Positions 19,512-32,141 of a stretch of 64,000 nucleotides of DNA are shown in pieces (the first letter of the stretch is position 1; each line of letters starts with the position of its first letter). The position numbers and the translations under genes were made by a program. The notes under the pieces were generated by a model. That model was not told the origin of the DNA. It did not search any database and saw only the letters and a program-made list of their open reading frames with translations. The stretch comes from Antrihabitans stalagmiti (GTDB lineage: Bacteria; Actinomycetota; Actinomycetes; Mycobacteriales; Mycobacteriaceae), in contig NZ_JAEMNV010000008.1 of the NCBI RefSeq assembly GCF_016482825.1, forward strand, positions 186,001-250,000, given 5' to 3'.

Positions 19512-20285
19512 TCACCGGACGGTCGGCAGGTCCGGACTCGACACGTCGTAGATCCGGCCCGGCTGCGTGAGCAGCGGCAGCGCGATGTCGGCTTTGCGCT
19601 GCGAATTGTCTCGACTCCCCCACACGATCACCCGCCCGTCGAGCAGGTTGAGCGTGATGTCCGAGATCGACGTTGCCACCACTTCCCCGACCTGCAGTCG
19701 CAACGGCGGCGGCGTAGCAGCGAGAACGGCGAGGACCGCCTGGGTCGTCGGGTCGCCTGCGCCCGGATTGTCGACCTTCAACCTCGGCACACCGGGCGGT
19801 GGCGGCTCGATCGCATAGTCGACACCGGTCGCGTCCAGCAGGTGCGTCCCCTGCGGGGAATCGAAGAACACGGCCGGCGCACGCTCGGTCACCGTCACCC
19901 GGACGGTCGACGGGTACACCCGCTGTACGCGGACCGACGCCACCTTCGGCAACTGCGCGACACGTCGGGCCGCGGCATTGGTATCCACCCGTAGCAAGGG
20001 TCTGCCGTCCTCGATCGCGAGCGCTGCCAGCACCTCTTCCTCAGGTATCGAGACGAGCCCGACCACCGCGGTCTCGCGCACCGACATGACCGGCGTGAAC
20101 CATCCGCCCACGACGACGGCAACCGCGACGACAACGATGCCGACGATCGTCCACAGCGCCGGCTTGCCGATCCGCCGCGTCGACCTCGGTTCCGCTGCCT
20201 CGTCGCGTCGACGACCGGTCCGTCGATTCGAACTGCGAGTCGAATTCCGCGCCGAGTTCCGAGACGATGTGGGCGAAGAACTCAA
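19512..20285 (-). CDS. ftsQ: Cell division protein FtsQ
   Basis: The 257-residue bitopic protein has a Ser/Arg-rich cytoplasmic tail, a transmembrane helix at about 44-62, and a POTRA domain from about 67 ([20 protein letters not shown]). The FtsQ domain follows with [19 protein letters not shown]. It links FtsB/FtsL-type proteins to the divisome. The start is a TTG at 20285 that overlaps the murC stop as TTGA; no ATG or GTG fits before the helix. Confidence 0.92.
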   Translation of the reverse strand: MSSSPTSSRNSARNSTRSSNRRTGRRRDEAAEPRSTRRIGKPALWTIVGIVVVAVAVVVGGWFTPVMSVRETAVVGLVSIPEEEVLAALAIEDGRPLLRVDTNAAARRVAQLPKVASVRVQRVYPSTVRVTVTERAPAVFFDSPQGTHLLDATGVDYAIEPPPPGVPRLKVDNPGAGDPTTQAVLAVLAATPPPLRLQVGEVVATSISDITLNLLDGRVIVWGSRDNSQRKADIALPLLTQPGRIYDVSSPDLPTVR

Positions 20286-21799
20286 CGTCGCTGCCGCCCG
20301 TTTTGCGGACGGGACCGGAGACCATCGAGGATCTGCGTGCCGAGCATCGTCACGTCGCCCGCACCCATCGTGATGATGACGTCACCTGGCTGGCTCAGCC
20401 CGGCAACCTGACGACCGACGCGAGACATATCCGGCTGATAGTGCACCGGCTTCGTCACCGAGCGAGCGACGAGCGCGCCGTTGACGCCGGGCAGCGGCTC
20501 TTCGCGCGCACCGTAGACATCGAGCACGACGACCTCGTCGGCCAGGTCGAGCGCCGCAGCAAAGTCTTCGGCGAAAGTCGCTGTGCGACTGTACAAATGA
20601 GGCTGAAAGACAACGATGACGTTGCCACGTCGAGAGCGTGCGCCGTCCTTCGCCTCCTGCGCAACCAGTTCCGCTGCCGCACCGAGCACCGCGCGGACCT
20701 CGGTCGGATGGTGGGCGTAATCGTCGAACACGCGCACACCACCTTCGCGACCCGTGAACTGGAAGCGTCGGTGCACACCGGCGAATCCGGCCAGTCCTTC
20801 GAGGATCTCGCCGATATCGGCGCCTGCCTCGTGTGCCGCGAGCAACGAAGCAAGCGCGTTGAGCGCCATGTGTTTACCCGGCACGGCAAGTCGCAGCGTG
20901 CGCGGGCTCGTTTCGCCTGCAAGCAGGAACTGCGCAACTCCGCCGACATCACGGGGCTCCCAGCCGTGCAACTCGACCGCGACCTCGACGCCGTCGATCT
21001 GCGGTGCGCCGACCGATCCGTAGCCGATCACCCGGACACCAGGCAGGTTGCGTGCGGCGACCCGCCCCGCCAGGGCAGCGGAACCCGGATCGTCGAGACA
21101 GGCGACGAGGACTCCCCCGTCACCGAGTCGTGCCGCGAAATCGTCGAAAACCTGGACGTAGGCCTCGGTGGAACCGAAATGATCGAGATGATCGGACTCG
21201 ACGTTGGTGACGACGATGACGTTGGGGTCGTACTGCAGCAGCGAACCATCGCTCTCGTCCGCCTCGGCGACGAAGATGTCACCCGTCCCGTGATGAGCGT
21301 TCGTTCCCGCTTCGTTGAGTTCGCCGCCGACCGCGAACGACGGATCGAAACCGCAGTGCTGCAACGCAACCACGAGCATCGAGGTCGTCGACGTCTTGCC
21401 GTGTGTCCCCGACACCAGCAGCGTCCGGTGACCCTGCATCAATGCGGCGAGCACCTTCGGGCGCAGCACGACGGGGATGCCGCGCTCCCGAGCTTCGACG
21501 AGTTCCGGATTGTCCTTCGGGATCGCGGCATGGGTGGTGACCACAACGGTCGGGCCGCCGGGTAGCAGATCCAGCGCACTCCCGTCGTGACCGATCCGGA
21601 CAACAGCGCCACGCGCACGCAACGCGAGCACGCCACGGCTTTCCTTCGCATCGGAACCCGATACGAGTCCGCCGCGAGCGAGGAGAATGCGGGCGATACC
21701 GGACATGCCTGCGCCGCCGATTCCAACCATGTGCACACGCTGGAGTTCCTCGGGCAGTACCGAGGGGTCCTGTGTCGTCGGGTCGTGAGAATCCGTCAT
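20282..21799 (-). CDS. murC: UDP-N-acetylmuramate--L-alanine ligase
   Basis: The 505-residue enzyme adds L-Ala to UDP-MurNAc. An N-terminal Rossmann part has [14 protein letters not shown]. The ATP loop GTHGKTS is at 131-137, and later signatures include [15 protein letters not shown] and [11 protein letters not shown]. The ATG at 21799 overlaps the murG stop as ATGA. Confidence 0.97.
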   Translation of the reverse strand: MTDSHDPTTQDPSVLPEELQRVHMVGIGGAGMSGIARILLARGGLVSGSDAKESRGVLALRARGAVVRIGHDGSALDLLPGGPTVVVTTHAAIPKDNPELVEARERGIPVVLRPKVLAALMQGHRTLLVSGTHGKTSTTSMLVVALQHCGFDPSFAVGGELNEAGTNAHHGTGDIFVAEADESDGSLLQYDPNVIVVTNVESDHLDHFGSTEAYVQVFDDFAARLGDGGVLVACLDDPGSAALAGRVAARNLPGVRVIGYGSVGAPQIDGVEVAVELHGWEPRDVGGVAQFLLAGETSPRTLRLAVPGKHMALNALASLLAAHEAGADIGEILEGLAGFAGVHRRFQFTGREGGVRVFDDYAHHPTEVRAVLGAAAELVAQEAKDGARSRRGNVIVVFQPHLYSRTATFAEDFAAALDLADEVVVLDVYGAREEPLPGVNGALVARSVTKPVHYQPDMSRVGRQVAGLSQPGDVIITMGAGDVTMLGTQILDGLRSRPQNGRQRR

Positions 21800-22956
21800 C
21801 GTCTTGCTTCCTCCAAAACGATTCGCGCGACTTCGATTGCGGCATCGCGGTGCCCGGCGTCGGCTGCGGCCCTGCCCATCTGCAGCAGTCGCTCACGGTC
21901 ACGCAACATCGGGATCACCTGATTCACCACATAGTCGGGATCGAAATCCGCGTCGGCGACAATCCTTCCACCACCCTGGGCGACGACGGGCTTCGCGTTG
22001 AGTTCTTGCTCGCCGTTGCCGTGCGGAAGCGGCACGTACACGGCCGGGAGCCCCACGGCGGACACCTCCGCGACGGTCATCGCGCCTGACCTGCAGATCG
22101 CCGCGTCGGCCGCCGCATAGGCGAGATCCATCCGCGTCAGGTACGGAACAGCGATGTAGAGCGCGTCCGAGCCGGAGTTCGGGTCGGGTTCGGGCAATTC
22201 GATGGTGTTCTTCGGGCCGTGCGCGTGCAGTACCGACACACCCGCGGCGACGAGCGCTTTCGCGGCGCCGGACACACCTTCGTTCAGCGAACGTGCACCC
22301 TGGGAACCGCCGAACACCAAGAGGACGGGCCCCTCGGCGGGGAGCCCGAAGTGGGCCCGCGCACCGGCTCGAAAGGCTTCACGATCGAGTCCGGTTATCG
22401 ACGATCGAACCGGGATACCCACCAATTCCGCTTCGCTACGACCGCGGGCGTGGATGCCCGAATCCGGCACTGCTGCGAGGACACGTGCAGCACGCCTGGC
22501 ACCGATCTTGTTGGCGATGCCCGCCTTCGCATTCGCCTCGTGCACGACGATCGGCACAGCTCGGCGGCGTCGACCGACACCTTTGCCTGCCGCGAGATAG
22601 GCGGGCAAAGCCACGTAGCCGCCGAAGCCGACGATGACGTCGGCGTCGAGCCTGTCGATGATCTCGCGGGTCGCTTTGACCGAAGCACGCACGCGCGCAG
22701 GCAGTTTGGCAAGGTCGGGCGTCGGTTTACGTGGCAGCGGCACCGGCGGAATCAGCTCGAGCGGATAGCCGCGCTCAGGCACGAGGGTTGTTTCCAGCCC
22801 ACGCGACGTGCCGAGCGCTGTGACCCTGATCGACGGATCGAGCCGATGCAGTGCGTCCGCGACGGCGAGCGCAGGCTCGATGTGCCCAGCCGTACCCCCG
22901 CCCGCGACGATCACCGAAATGGCAGTTCCGTCCGGTCTGTCTGGGTCCGAGCTCAC
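21796..22956 (-). CDS. murG: Lipid II synthase MurG (GlcNAc transferase)
   Basis: The 386-residue GT28 enzyme transfers GlcNAc to lipid I. GGGTAGH lies at 19-25, and [11 protein letters not shown] and [17 protein letters not shown] are the UDP-GlcNAc-binding signatures. The GTG start at 22956 overlaps the ftsW stop as GTGA. Confidence 0.97.
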   Translation of the reverse strand: MSSDPDRPDGTAISVIVAGGGTAGHIEPALAVADALHRLDPSIRVTALGTSRGLETTLVPERGYPLELIPPVPLPRKPTPDLAKLPARVRASVKATREIIDRLDADVIVGFGGYVALPAYLAAGKGVGRRRRAVPIVVHEANAKAGIANKIGARRAARVLAAVPDSGIHARGRSEAELVGIPVRSSITGLDREAFRAGARAHFGLPAEGPVLLVFGGSQGARSLNEGVSGAAKALVAAGVSVLHAHGPKNTIELPEPDPNSGSDALYIAVPYLTRMDLAYAAADAAICRSGAMTVAEVSAVGLPAVYVPLPHGNGEQELNAKPVVAQGGGRIVADADFDPDYVVNQVIPMLRDRERLLQMGRAAADAGHRDAAIEVARIVLEEARR

Positions 22957-24413
22957 CTGTCGAATCCTCGCTCTCCATTGCGCTGCCTCGGCTGCCGCCG
23001 AGGATCTCGCGCCTCCACCGGGCGACCTCGCCGCGGCATATCGTTTCGCATCTCCCGCTTACGTGCGGCTTTGACCGCAGCCCGACGGGCGGCCTCGGCA
23101 CGCGCAGCCTCTGCCTTGCTCGGCGAATACGCCTCGGGCTTGGGTAAACGTACCAACCGTGCGAATCGCCCTTCCTGTCCCGCATGCAGTGCAGCGATGG
23201 CCTCGGGTTCGTGCCGAGCCGCATTCGCGATGATGCCGAACATCAGCAGCGTAATCGCCAGCGACGATCCACCCGCCGACACCAGCGGCAACTGCAGCCC
23301 GGTCACCGGTAGCAATCCGACGACGTAGCCGATGTTGATCACTGCCTGGGCGGTGATCCACGACGTGGCAGCCGCGGTCAGCAGACGAAGGAACGGATCA
23401 GCGGACCGCATCGCGATGCGCAGGCCCGTGTAGACGAAGAGGGCGAAGAGTCCCATCACCAGGGAGCATCCGATGAAGCCGAGTTCTTCGCCGATGATCG
23501 CGAAGATGAAGTCGTTGTGCGAGTTCGGTAGATAGCTCCACTTGGCACGGCTCTGACCGAGGCCGCGACCGAGGATGCCGCCGTCGGCGAGTGAATACAG
23601 TGCCTGCCGCGCCTGATAGCCGGTGCCCTGCGGATCGTTGTCCGTGCCGAGCCAACCGGTGACACGCGCGGAGCGGTAGCCTGCCGACAACGCGAGGACG
23701 ACTGCCGCGACCGCACCCGACGCCATGATCGCGGCGAAGACCTTGACCGGTAGCCCACCGAACCAGAGCAGGGCGGCGAGCACGATGCCGAGCGCGATCG
23801 TCGTGGACAGGTTCGGTTGCAGCACGACCAGCCCACAGACGATCAAACCCGCAGGCACGAGCGGAATGACGATGTCCTTGAGGCTTGCGTTCTCCGACCG
23901 ACGCGACGCGAGCAGATGGGCGCCCCACAGCGCGAAGGTGACCTTGGCGATCTCGGAGGGCTGCACCGAAATACTGCCGATCATGAACCAGCGGCGCGCG
24001 CCCTGCACTTCGACACCGATACCCGGAATCAGGACGAGCACCAGCATGACCACCGAGATCACGAACGCCGGGAACGACAGCTTCCGCAGCGTCCTGATCG
24101 GCATTCGCAGCGCGATGTAGAAGAGAGCCACGCCGAGCACCGCATACATGGCCTGCTGGTTGAACAGTGCGTAGGCCGATCCGCCACCGGCGTACGACTC
24201 GACACTCGACGCCGAAAGGACCATCACCAGACCGAGCACCGTCAGCAACGTCGCGATCGTCACGACCAGGTGGAACGACGCAAGCGGCCGCTGCAACCAC
24301 GTGCCGAAGCGGGTCCGCGGTTGGGGCTGCCGCTCCGCGCGGGCGGCACTCGTCTTGTCGGGCTTTCGACCAGCGGTCGGCGAACTCGGGCGAGCCGATT
24401 CGCGGATGCTCAT
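22953..24413 (-). CDS. ftsW: SEDS glycosyltransferase FtsW
   Basis: The 486-residue polytopic protein polymerises septal peptidoglycan with its partner FtsI. About ten helices are visible from residue 45. SEDS signatures include [28 protein letters not shown] and [14 protein letters not shown]. Both tails are cytoplasmic and basic; the C-terminal tail is about 85 residues and Arg/Ala-rich. The ATG at 24413 overlaps the murD stop as ATGA. Confidence 0.96.
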   Translation of the reverse strand: MSIRESARPSSPTAGRKPDKTSAARAERQPQPRTRFGTWLQRPLASFHLVVTIATLLTVLGLVMVLSASSVESYAGGGSAYALFNQQAMYAVLGVALFYIALRMPIRTLRKLSFPAFVISVVMLVLVLIPGIGVEVQGARRWFMIGSISVQPSEIAKVTFALWGAHLLASRRSENASLKDIVIPLVPAGLIVCGLVVLQPNLSTTIALGIVLAALLWFGGLPVKVFAAIMASGAVAAVVLALSAGYRSARVTGWLGTDNDPQGTGYQARQALYSLADGGILGRGLGQSRAKWSYLPNSHNDFIFAIIGEELGFIGCSLVMGLFALFVYTGLRIAMRSADPFLRLLTAAATSWITAQAVINIGYVVGLLPVTGLQLPLVSAGGSSLAITLLMFGIIANAARHEPEAIAALHAGQEGRFARLVRLPKPEAYSPSKAEAARAEAARRAAVKAARKREMRNDMPRRGRPVEARDPRRQPRQRNGERGFDR

Positions 24414-25891
24414 CGGGGCAACCGCGAGATGTCGTCGGACTGCAGCGTTCGAACCGCCGCGGCGAAGCTGTCGCCACGTTGTCCGTAGTTGTCGAACATG
24501 TCGAGGGACGCCGCGGCCGGTGCGAGCAGAACGGTGTCGCCGGGCCGCGCCAAACGTGCTGCCTGCCGGACCGCTTCGGCCATGACGGTGTCGGAATCGA
24601 CGGTCGAATCCACGGTTTTGGTCACATCAGCCACATCGGTCACTACTGCATCGTCTCGCGCACGCACCCCGACCACGGGCACATCGGGCGCGTGTCGCGC
24701 CAAAGCCTCTGCGATCTGCGCCGCATCCCGCCCGATCAGCACCGCGCCGACGAGCCGATCCGCGACCTCGCGCACAAGGTCGTCGACCTGGGCGCCCTTC
24801 AACAAACCGCCGGCGACCCAGACGACGCTCGGGTGGGCCAGAATCGACGAACGAGCCGCATGTGGGTTGGTTGCCTTCGAATCGTCGACGAACGAGACGT
24901 CGGAAAGCTCACGCACACGTGCTGCGCGATGTGGTCCGACGGTGAACGAGCGCAGCCCGCGGCGGACCGCTCCCGGCTCGATGCCGATCGACCGCGCAAG
25001 CGCTGCAGCCGCGAGCGCGTCCATCACACCGGCCGGTCCAGCCGGCGTGATCTCGGCGATCGGCGCAAGCACCTCGTCGTCACCGAACGCACGGTCGAGC
25101 AGGTGCCCGCCCCAGACGCCGAGTTCGTTCTGCTCCGGCTCACCGAGCCGAAATCCGATGGTGCGGTCCGCAGGCGAACCGGCCGCCAGCCCCGCGGCGA
25201 CTGCGTCGTCGAGGCCGAGCACACCGACCTTGCCGGTCAGCGCCTGGCGTTTCGCGTCGACATAACCGGCCATGCCGCCGTGCCAGTCGAGGTGGTCTTC
25301 GGCGATGTTGAGGACAACCCCGGCGTCGGGATGCACCGACGGCGCCCAGTACAGCTGAAACGACGAAAGCTCGACGGCAAGGACTTCCGGACGCGGCTCG
25401 CTGCGCAACGCCGCCAACACGGGGAGTCCGATGTTTCCGCACGCTGCGTTCGGTATCCCCGCCGCGGTGAGAATCGATTCGAGCATCGACGTCGTCGTCG
25501 TCTTCCCGTTCGTCCCCGTCACGACGAGCCACCGCGTCGTCGGTCCGTAGAGCTGCGCCTGATCGACCCGCCAGGCGAATTCGACGTCACCCCAGATCGG
25601 AATGTCACGCGCGGCGGCGGCCGAGAGAACCGGCGAATCAGGTCGCCAACCGGGACTGGTCACCACGAGCTCCACGCCGTCGAGACCACCGTCCGCCGTC
25701 AGCTCGTCGGCCGTTGCGAACGAGACGTGCCGCGCCTGCGCCTCGACTGCAGCACTCGGACTGCCATCGCTCACCGTGATGTGAGCACCGAGTTCACGCA
25801 GCGGCTCGATGAGCGCGCGTCCGGTGACACCCCACCCGGTGACGAGAACCCGCTTGCCCTGCAGAGAGTCGAGCGGGACCACCTCAGTCAC
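24410..25891 (-). CDS. murD: UDP-MurNAc-L-alanine--D-glutamate ligase
   Basis: The 493-residue ligase adds D-Glu. GTNGKTTTT is at 126-134, and [26 protein letters not shown] and [19 protein letters not shown] are MurD hallmarks. The start GTG at 25891 overlaps the end of mraY by 8 bp. Confidence 0.97.
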   Translation of the reverse strand: MTEVVPLDSLQGKRVLVTGWGVTGRALIEPLRELGAHITVSDGSPSAAVEAQARHVSFATADELTADGGLDGVELVVTSPGWRPDSPVLSAAAARDIPIWGDVEFAWRVDQAQLYGPTTRWLVVTGTNGKTTTTSMLESILTAAGIPNAACGNIGLPVLAALRSEPRPEVLAVELSSFQLYWAPSVHPDAGVVLNIAEDHLDWHGGMAGYVDAKRQALTGKVGVLGLDDAVAAGLAAGSPADRTIGFRLGEPEQNELGVWGGHLLDRAFGDDEVLAPIAEITPAGPAGVMDALAAAALARSIGIEPGAVRRGLRSFTVGPHRAARVRELSDVSFVDDSKATNPHAARSSILAHPSVVWVAGGLLKGAQVDDLVREVADRLVGAVLIGRDAAQIAEALARHAPDVPVVGVRARDDAVVTDVADVTKTVDSTVDSDTVMAEAVRQAARLARPGDTVLLAPAAASLDMFDNYGQRGDSFAAAVRTLQSDDISRLPR

Positions 25892-26963
25892 CGACCGCCG
25901 ACAGGTACTGGCTGTAGAAGAGGAACAGCCCGATCGCCGACGCTATCGCCGCGAGCAGCCAGAACCGGATGATCACCGTGGTCTCTGCCCAGCCTGCGAG
26001 TTCGAAGTGATGATGGAACGGGGCCATTCGGAAGACCCGTCTGCGCGACGACCTGAACACCGCGACCTGGATGACGACCGACGCCGCCTCGGCGACGAAG
26101 AGCGCGCCGATCACAACCATCAGCAGTTCGGTGCGCGAGGTGATCGACAGGCCTGCGAGCATGCCGCCGAGGGCGAGCGAGCCGGTGTCCCCCATGAAAA
26201 TCTTTGCGGGCGCGGCATTCCACCAGAGGAAGCCGACGCAGGCACCGGCACCGGCGCCGCAGATCAGGGCGAGGTCGAGCGGATCGCGGACGTTGTAGCA
26301 GCCTTGATCCGGGGATGTCTCACACGCGTTGCGGTATTGCCAGAACGTGATGATCACGTACGCGCCGAGCACGAGACCCATCGAACCGGCTGCGAGACCG
26401 TCGAGGCCGTCTGTGAGGTTGACTGCATTCGACCAAGCGCTGATCATCGCGTAGCACCACAGGATGAACACCATCGCGCCCATCGAGACCGTCGTGATGT
26501 CGCGGACGTAGGACAGGTGTGTGCTGCCCGGTGTGAGACCGCTCGCACCACGGAACTGCAGTGCAAGGATGCCGAACGTGATCGCTGCGATGAACTGACC
26601 GACAAGTTTCGCCGTCTTGTTCAAACCGAGGTTGCGCTGCTTGCGGATCTTGATCAGATCGTCGAGAAAGCCGACGCCACCGAGCGCCGTCGCAAGTCCG
26701 AGAACGAGCAGACCCGACGCCGACGGACCGTCCGCGTTGTAGCCGATACCGATCAGATGTGCGCCCAGGTAGCCCGCCCACAGAGCGGCAAGGATGGCGA
26801 CGCCACCCATCGTCGGCGTCCCGCGCTTGCTCTGGTGACTCGCAGGTCCCTCGACCCGGATCTCCTGCCCGAAGCCCTGTTTCGAGAATGCCTTGATGAG
26901 CACAGGCGTCAGGAGAATCGAGACCGCGAGCGCGATCCCTGACGCGAAAAGGATCTGCCTCAA
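25884..26963 (-). CDS. mraY: Phospho-MurNAc-pentapeptide translocase (lipid I synthase)
   Basis: The 359-residue membrane enzyme, named MurX in mycobacteria, attaches phospho-MurNAc-pentapeptide to undecaprenyl phosphate. Ten helices are expected. Signatures are [19 protein letters not shown] (catalytic Asp pair), [22 protein letters not shown] and [11 protein letters not shown]. The start is a TTG at 26963 directly after the murF TAA; a Shine-Dalgarno sequence (GGAGGCG) lies in the last murF codons. Confidence 0.97.
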   Translation of the reverse strand: MRQILFASGIALAVSILLTPVLIKAFSKQGFGQEIRVEGPASHQSKRGTPTMGGVAILAALWAGYLGAHLIGIGYNADGPSASGLLVLGLATALGGVGFLDDLIKIRKQRNLGLNKTAKLVGQFIAAITFGILALQFRGASGLTPGSTHLSYVRDITTVSMGAMVFILWCYAMISAWSNAVNLTDGLDGLAAGSMGLVLGAYVIITFWQYRNACETSPDQGCYNVRDPLDLALICGAGAGACVGFLWWNAAPAKIFMGDTGSLALGGMLAGLSITSRTELLMVVIGALFVAEAASVVIQVAVFRSSRRRVFRMAPFHHHFELAGWAETTVIIRFWLLAAIASAIGLFLFYSQYLSAVGD

Positions 26964-28457
26964 TTAAGTCGCCTCCATGCTCGGTCGCAGCGTGGACAAT
27001 AGCCGGTCTGCGATCACCCACAACCCGATCGACTGAGATGCTTTGACGAGCACCAGGTCACCTGCTTCGACTTCGGCTTCGAGAAGTTCGATCGCGGCGG
27101 CGATATCGGGCACCAGAATCGACTCGTTGCCCCATGACCCTTCCATCACGGCACCTTGATGCATGCCGTGGGACGGACGTCCCGTTCCGATCACGACGAG
27201 CCTGTGCACATCGAGGCGGACGGCGAGTCGGCCGATCGCGTCGTGCTCGATGACCGTGTCGGGTCCGAGTTCGGCCATCTCACCGAGCACGGCCCAACTT
27301 CGCCGCGGCTTGGCGGGATCCGCACGGGCCATCGACACCAGCGCCTTGAGCGCGGCCCGCATCGAATCGGGGTTCGCGTTGTAGGAGTCGTTGATGACGG
27401 TGAGCCCGTCTGGCCTCGTCTGCACATCCATTCGGCGAGCCGACGCGGCATGAGCCCCGGCGAGTGCCGTCGCGACCGTCGGGAGGTCGGCACCGCATTC
27501 GAGCGCAACCGCGGCCGCGGACAGTGCGTTGCCGACCTGATGCTCGCCGTGCACGGCCAGTGTCACCGGGATACGTCCCGCCGGCGTGACGAGATCGAAC
27601 GATGCTCGTGCCTCGTCGTCGAGCACGATGTTCTCGGCGCGAACGGTCGCTCGCGCGTCCCTGCCGACCAGCACCACACGTGCGGACGTGCGGTCTGCCA
27701 TCGCCGCTACCAGCTGATCGTCCGCATTGAGAATCGCGACGCCGGTCGACGGAAGCGCTTCTGCCAGTTCGCCTTTGGTCGCCGCGATCGCGTCGCGCGA
27801 ACCGAACTCGCCAAGGTGGGCGGTACCGACGTTCAGCACGACCCCGATCCGCGGCGGCGCAGTCGCAGCCAGGGTCGCGATGTGACCGACGCCGCGCGCC
27901 GAGAGTTCGAGCACGAGAAAGCGGGTGGATTCGTCGGCGCGCAATGCCGTCCACGGGTGTCCGAGCTCGTTGTTGAACGACCCTGGTGGCGCGACGACAG
28001 GCCCGAGTGGAGCAAGCACCGCCGCCAAGAGGTCCTTCGTCGACGTCTTCCCCGACGATCCGGTCACCCCGACGACCGTCAGGCCGCCGTCGCTCAGCCG
28101 ATCGACAACGGCACGGGCAAGTTTCGCGAGCGCAACCAGGACGGCCGCACCCGATCCGTCGGTGTCGTGCTCGAGCGCCATCGCGTTCGTCTCGGTCTTC
28201 GCTTCCGGAGCGACGACGATCGCAGGCACGCCGACGGGGCGGGCCGCAAGCACGGCGACCGCTCCAGCGGCAACCGCTGCGGCAGCATGGTCGTGTCCGT
28301 CGACGCGAGCGCCGGGCAACGCAAGGAACAGGCTGCCCTCGCCGATCTTCCTGGAATCGAATTCGACTGTTCCTGTGATGCGTGCGGTCGGATCCGGCAC
28401 GTCGTGCAGTGTGCCGCCGACGATCTCTGCGATCTCGGCCAACGTCAGCGCGATCAC
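26964..28457 (-). CDS. murF: UDP-MurNAc-tripeptide--D-alanyl-D-alanine ligase
   Basis: The 497-residue ligase adds D-Ala-D-Ala. The ATP loop GSSGKTST is at 133-140, and [13 protein letters not shown] and LGEMAELG are MurF hallmarks. The ATG at 28457 overlaps the murE stop by 4 bp. Confidence 0.97.
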   Translation of the reverse strand: MIALTLAEIAEIVGGTLHDVPDPTARITGTVEFDSRKIGEGSLFLALPGARVDGHDHAAAAVAAGAVAVLAARPVGVPAIVVAPEAKTETNAMALEHDTDGSGAAVLVALAKLARAVVDRLSDGGLTVVGVTGSSGKTSTKDLLAAVLAPLGPVVAPPGSFNNELGHPWTALRADESTRFLVLELSARGVGHIATLAATAPPRIGVVLNVGTAHLGEFGSRDAIAATKGELAEALPSTGVAILNADDQLVAAMADRTSARVVLVGRDARATVRAENIVLDDEARASFDLVTPAGRIPVTLAVHGEHQVGNALSAAAVALECGADLPTVATALAGAHAASARRMDVQTRPDGLTVINDSYNANPDSMRAALKALVSMARADPAKPRRSWAVLGEMAELGPDTVIEHDAIGRLAVRLDVHRLVVIGTGRPSHGMHQGAVMEGSWGNESILVPDIAAAIELLEAEVEAGDLVLVKASQSIGLWVIADRLLSTLRPSMEAT

Positions 28458-30040
28458 CGTCGGGTCCGATCGTCGATTGCCGCCGCGAGAATCTCGCGGT
28501 CGTCGAACGGATACTTCACGCCCTGTATCTCCTGACCTGTTTCATGACCTTTTCCCGCGATCAGCACGACATCGCCTGGTTGTGCCCACTCGACCGCAGC
28601 GGCAATCGCCGCCGCACGATCGGCGACGACGCGGACCTCACCACGCTGCGTCTCCGGCACGGCGAGCGCACCCTCCTCGACGGCCGTTCGGATGGCAGCG
28701 GGATCCTCGCCACGGGGATTGTCGTCGGTGATCACAAGCAGGTCGGACCACCGGGCACCGACGGCGCCCATCAGCGGCCGTTTGCCCGCATCTCGGTTAC
28801 CGCCTGCACCGACAACGACGGCGATGCGGCCGTTGGTGTGCGCCCGCAACGTCGAGATGACGACCTCCAGCGCAGCCGGCTTGTGCGCGTAGTCGACGAC
28901 CGCGAGAAATTCCTGGCCACGATCGACGCGTTCGACGCGACCCGGGACATCGACCGTACTCAAGGCGTGGGCAACCAGTTCGGGGTTCGCGCCCGCAGCG
29001 GCACAGGTCGCAACGGCAAGGAGCGCATTCGCGATGTTGTAGCGACCGGGCAACCGTAATTCGGTCAGGATCGTCGCCGAGACACCGTCCACAGCGGGTG
29101 TGACGATCTCGAAATGCTGACCCCCACCGACCGAGGTGGCCTCGTTGCGCGCCGACCAATCGGCCTCGGCGGATTTGCTTGCCACCGTCACGACGTCGGG
29201 ACCGGCGACCTGCGCCATTCGCGCACCCCATTCGTCGTCGACACACACAACCGCGTGGCGCGCACGGACAGCGGAGCCTTCGGCGAACAGCCGGGCCTTC
29301 GCGGCGAAGTAGTCCTCGAAATCCTTGTGGAAATCCAGGTGGTCCTGCGACAGGTTGGTGAAGGACCCGATGTCGAACCGAGTGCCGTCGACGCGGCCGA
29401 GCGAGAGGGCATGGCTCGACACCTCCATCACGACGCTGTCGATGCCCTGCTCGACCATCGCGGCGAACATCGCATGCAGTTGCGGTGCCTCCGGGGTCGT
29501 CAGCGCGCTCGGAACCCGATGACCGTCGATACGTGTCTCGATCGTTCCGATCAGCCCAGGCCGGTGCCCGACCGCACGCAGACCTGCTTCGACGAGGTAT
29601 GCGGTCGTCGTCTTGCCGGACGTTCCCGTGATCCCGATGACCGTCATCCGCTCCGACGGCCTTCCGTAGATCGTCGACGACAACTCGCCGAGGACGCCAC
29701 GCGGTCGGTCTGCGACAACTATCGGAACATCCCGCGGAATGTCGGCGTTCGCCCGCAGCAACTCGGCACCTGCGTCGTCGGTCAACACCGCGACAGCACC
29801 CGCGGCGAGCGCGGCGGCAGCAAACTCGGCACCGTGTGTGTGCGCTCCGGGAAGAGCGGCGAAAAGGTCGCCCGCAACGATCGCCTGGGCGCGAAGCTCG
29901 ACGCCGGTCACCGCTACGCTCGCGTCCATTGCCGGGTCGAGCAAAGTGACCGACGGTACCGCGCTGATCAGCTGCGCGATCGGCGTCGACGGCGGGTCGA
30001 CAGGGCGGAGCGGAGGTTGCGAGCGTGATTGCGCGGGCAC
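28454..30040 (-). CDS. murE: UDP-MurNAc-tripeptide synthetase, meso-DAP type
   Basis: The 528-residue ligase adds the third stem residue. GTSGKTTT is at 139-146. The DNPR motif at 440-443 ([10 protein letters not shown]) is the mark of enzymes that add meso-diaminopimelate rather than lysine, as expected for a mycolate actinobacterium. The start GTG lies at 30040. Unlike M. tuberculosis, which has Rv2159c and other genes between pbpB and murE, only 154 bp separate it from ftsI; I see no gene in that gap. Confidence 0.97.
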   Translation of the reverse strand: MPAQSRSQPPLRPVDPPSTPIAQLISAVPSVTLLDPAMDASVAVTGVELRAQAIVAGDLFAALPGAHTHGAEFAAAALAAGAVAVLTDDAGAELLRANADIPRDVPIVVADRPRGVLGELSSTIYGRPSERMTVIGITGTSGKTTTAYLVEAGLRAVGHRPGLIGTIETRIDGHRVPSALTTPEAPQLHAMFAAMVEQGIDSVVMEVSSHALSLGRVDGTRFDIGSFTNLSQDHLDFHKDFEDYFAAKARLFAEGSAVRARHAVVCVDDEWGARMAQVAGPDVVTVASKSAEADWSARNEATSVGGGQHFEIVTPAVDGVSATILTELRLPGRYNIANALLAVATCAAAGANPELVAHALSTVDVPGRVERVDRGQEFLAVVDYAHKPAALEVVISTLRAHTNGRIAVVVGAGGNRDAGKRPLMGAVGARWSDLLVITDDNPRGEDPAAIRTAVEEGALAVPETQRGEVRVVADRAAAIAAAVEWAQPGDVVLIAGKGHETGQEIQGVKYPFDDREILAAAIDDRTRR

Positions 30041-30194
30041 CGTGCTCCTCTCGAAGTGTGCCGGGCACGCCCGACTGGTCGACTGGTCAGGTTACCGGCG
30101 GTGACGTTCCCGCGTGAATTCCTGGCCGTATTGAGACTGTTGTCGTCGTCACGTCCTGCGGTCGCGACTGGTCGATCGGAGGCGTCGACACAGC

Positions 30195-32141
30195 TCAGCT
30201 GGCTTGCAGCACGAGCGGCTGGCCTGGATCCGGAGACAACGGCACGCTGTCACGTTGCAGCAGCCACGACGCAATGTTGTGGAACAGCGGCGCAGCGGAC
30301 TGGCCACCGCCACCGTCGACACCACGTACCGGGGCGTCGAGCATGATCCCGACCACATAACGGGGATTGTCGGCTGGTGCAACACCCGCGAAGGTGATCC
30401 AGTACTCGGACTGGGAGTAACACTTGCACTTCGGATCGACCTTCTGCGCGGTCCCGGTCTTACCCGCGACCTGGTAGCCCTCGATCCCCGCGGATGCGCC
30501 TGTCCCCTGCTGGACCCCCATCGGGTCGCGCTGGGTGACCGCTCGGAACATGTTGCGCAGCGTGGCAGCCGTCTGCTCGCTGACCACCCGAATTCCCTCG
30601 GGTGCTTGCTCTTCGGTGCGGTCGCCGTCGGAGTCGACCTTCGCGCGCACGATGCGCGGCGGGACTCGCACACCGTCGTTCGCGACCGCCTGGAACATCG
30701 CGGTCATCTGCAGCAACGTCATCGAAAGACCCTGCCCGATAGGCAAGTTCGCGAAGGTCGAACCGGACCACTGTTCGCGGCTCGGCACGTAACCCGCACT
30801 CTCGCCAGGCAAGCCGACATCGGTGCGCTGGCCGAGCCCGAACTTCGTCAGCATGTCCGCAAACCGAGTCTCACCGACACGTTGCGCAAGCATCAGCGTT
30901 CCGACGTTGGACGACTTACCGAAAATTCCGGTCGTCGTATACGGCTCGACGCCGTGCCCCCACGCGTCGCTCACAGTTGTGCCCGACATCCTGATGCTGC
31001 CCGGAACCTGAAGCACCTCATCAGGATTGGTGACGCCGTACTCGATTGCCGCTGCAGCGGTGACGATCTTGTTGACCGAGCCGGGCTCGAACGGTGACGT
31101 CACCGACAGGTTGCCCATCTCGGCGTTCTTGTTGTTGCCGACACCTTTGGACGGATCGAAGGTCGCGTCGTTCGACATCGCAAGCACTTCACCGGTAACG
31201 GAGTCGAGAACGACCGCCGACGCGTTCTGCGCACCGGACAGATCCTTCGCCTGCTGGACCTGCTGTTGCACGTAGTACTGCAGGTCGGCGTCGATCGTGA
31301 GTTCGACACCCGAGCCGTTGACCGCTGGTTGTTTGTCCCGCCAACTGCCTGGAATCACAGCGCCGTCGGAGCCACGGTCATAGGTTTCGGAACCGTTGGT
31401 GCCTGCGAGCGAGGAGTCGAGCGAGGATTCCAAACCGAGCAGACCGTGCCCGTCCCACCCTGTCGCGCCGACGATGTTCGCGGCGAGCGAGCCGCCCGGG
31501 TACTCACGAATGTCTTGACGCTCCAAGCCGACCTCGGGAAACTTCTCCGAAATCTCCGTTGCCACAGCGGGATCGACGCCACGTGCCAGGTACACGAACG
31601 AGTCGGAACTCTTCAGACTCGCAAGCACGTCCTTTTCGACCAAACCGAGCTTGTCGTGCACCAACTTTGCGATCGCCTTCAGTCGATCGTCGACCTGCGG
31701 CGCGGTCGGATCCTTCTCGTGTGCCTTGGTCAGCTCGTCACGGACCCGAGTCGGCTGGAACGTCAACGCTTTTGCCTGCATCGTGAATGCGATCGGCTTG
31801 CCGTTGCGGTCGGTGATCGCTCCGCGCGTCGCCGGATCGACGAGGGTGGTGGTCCGCTGGTCGGCGGCCTGAGCGGACAATTCCGCCGCAGAGAAGCCCT
31901 GCACCCACAACAGTTGCACAGCCGCAATTCCCAAGGCCAAGAACATAACTGTGCGACCGACACCGAATCGATAGCGCATGGCCGACTGCTTCTTGGACCG
32001 GTTGTTCGCTTGTCTGTTGGTGGACACCGGGCGCGCTGCGGTCACTCTGCCGAGGTTGGCACGACGGTCCGCGGTTCGACGGGGATCGGTCGCCCTGCGG
32101 TCGCCGGCCGAGCGTGGCGAGCGATGCGGCGGGCGACTCAC
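30195..32141 (-). CDS. ftsI: Septal transpeptidase FtsI (PbpB, class B PBP)
   Basis: The 648-residue transpeptidase cross-links septal peptidoglycan with FtsW. A basic cytoplasmic tail of about 60 residues and one helix (64-82) precede the PBP dimerisation domain. The transpeptidase motifs are SVNK with Ser355, SSN at 410-412 and KTG at 561-563. CKC at 572-574 is a close Cys pair near the active site. The start at 32141 overlaps the ftsL-like stop by 4 bp. Confidence 0.96.
   Translation of the reverse strand: MSRPPHRSPRSAGDRRATDPRRTADRRANLGRVTAARPVSTNRQANNRSKKQSAMRYRFGVGRTVMFLALGIAAVQLLWVQGFSAAELSAQAADQRTTTLVDPATRGAITDRNGKPIAFTMQAKALTFQPTRVRDELTKAHEKDPTAPQVDDRLKAIAKLVHDKLGLVEKDVLASLKSSDSFVYLARGVDPAVATEISEKFPEVGLERQDIREYPGGSLAANIVGATGWDGHGLLGLESSLDSSLAGTNGSETYDRGSDGAVIPGSWRDKQPAVNGSGVELTIDADLQYYVQQQVQQAKDLSGAQNASAVVLDSVTGEVLAMSNDATFDPSKGVGNNKNAEMGNLSVTSPFEPGSVNKIVTAAAAIEYGVTNPDEVLQVPGSIRMSGTTVSDAWGHGVEPYTTTGIFGKSSNVGTLMLAQRVGETRFADMLTKFGLGQRTDVGLPGESAGYVPSREQWSGSTFANLPIGQGLSMTLLQMTAMFQAVANDGVRVPPRIVRAKVDSDGDRTEEQAPEGIRVVSEQTAATLRNMFRAVTQRDPMGVQQGTGASAGIEGYQVAGKTGTAQKVDPKCKCYSQSEYWITFAGVAPADNPRYVVGIMLDAPVRGVDGGGGQSAAPLFHNIASWLLQRDSVPLSPDPGQPLVLQAS

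Noticed and set aside
17232-19994. A 920-codon open frame on the plus strand across ftsZ and neighbours
   Set aside because: It is antisense to yggS, yfiH, ftsZ and ftsQ, whose motifs are unmistakable. Its translation is low-complexity and Arg-rich, as expected from GC-rich shadow frames.
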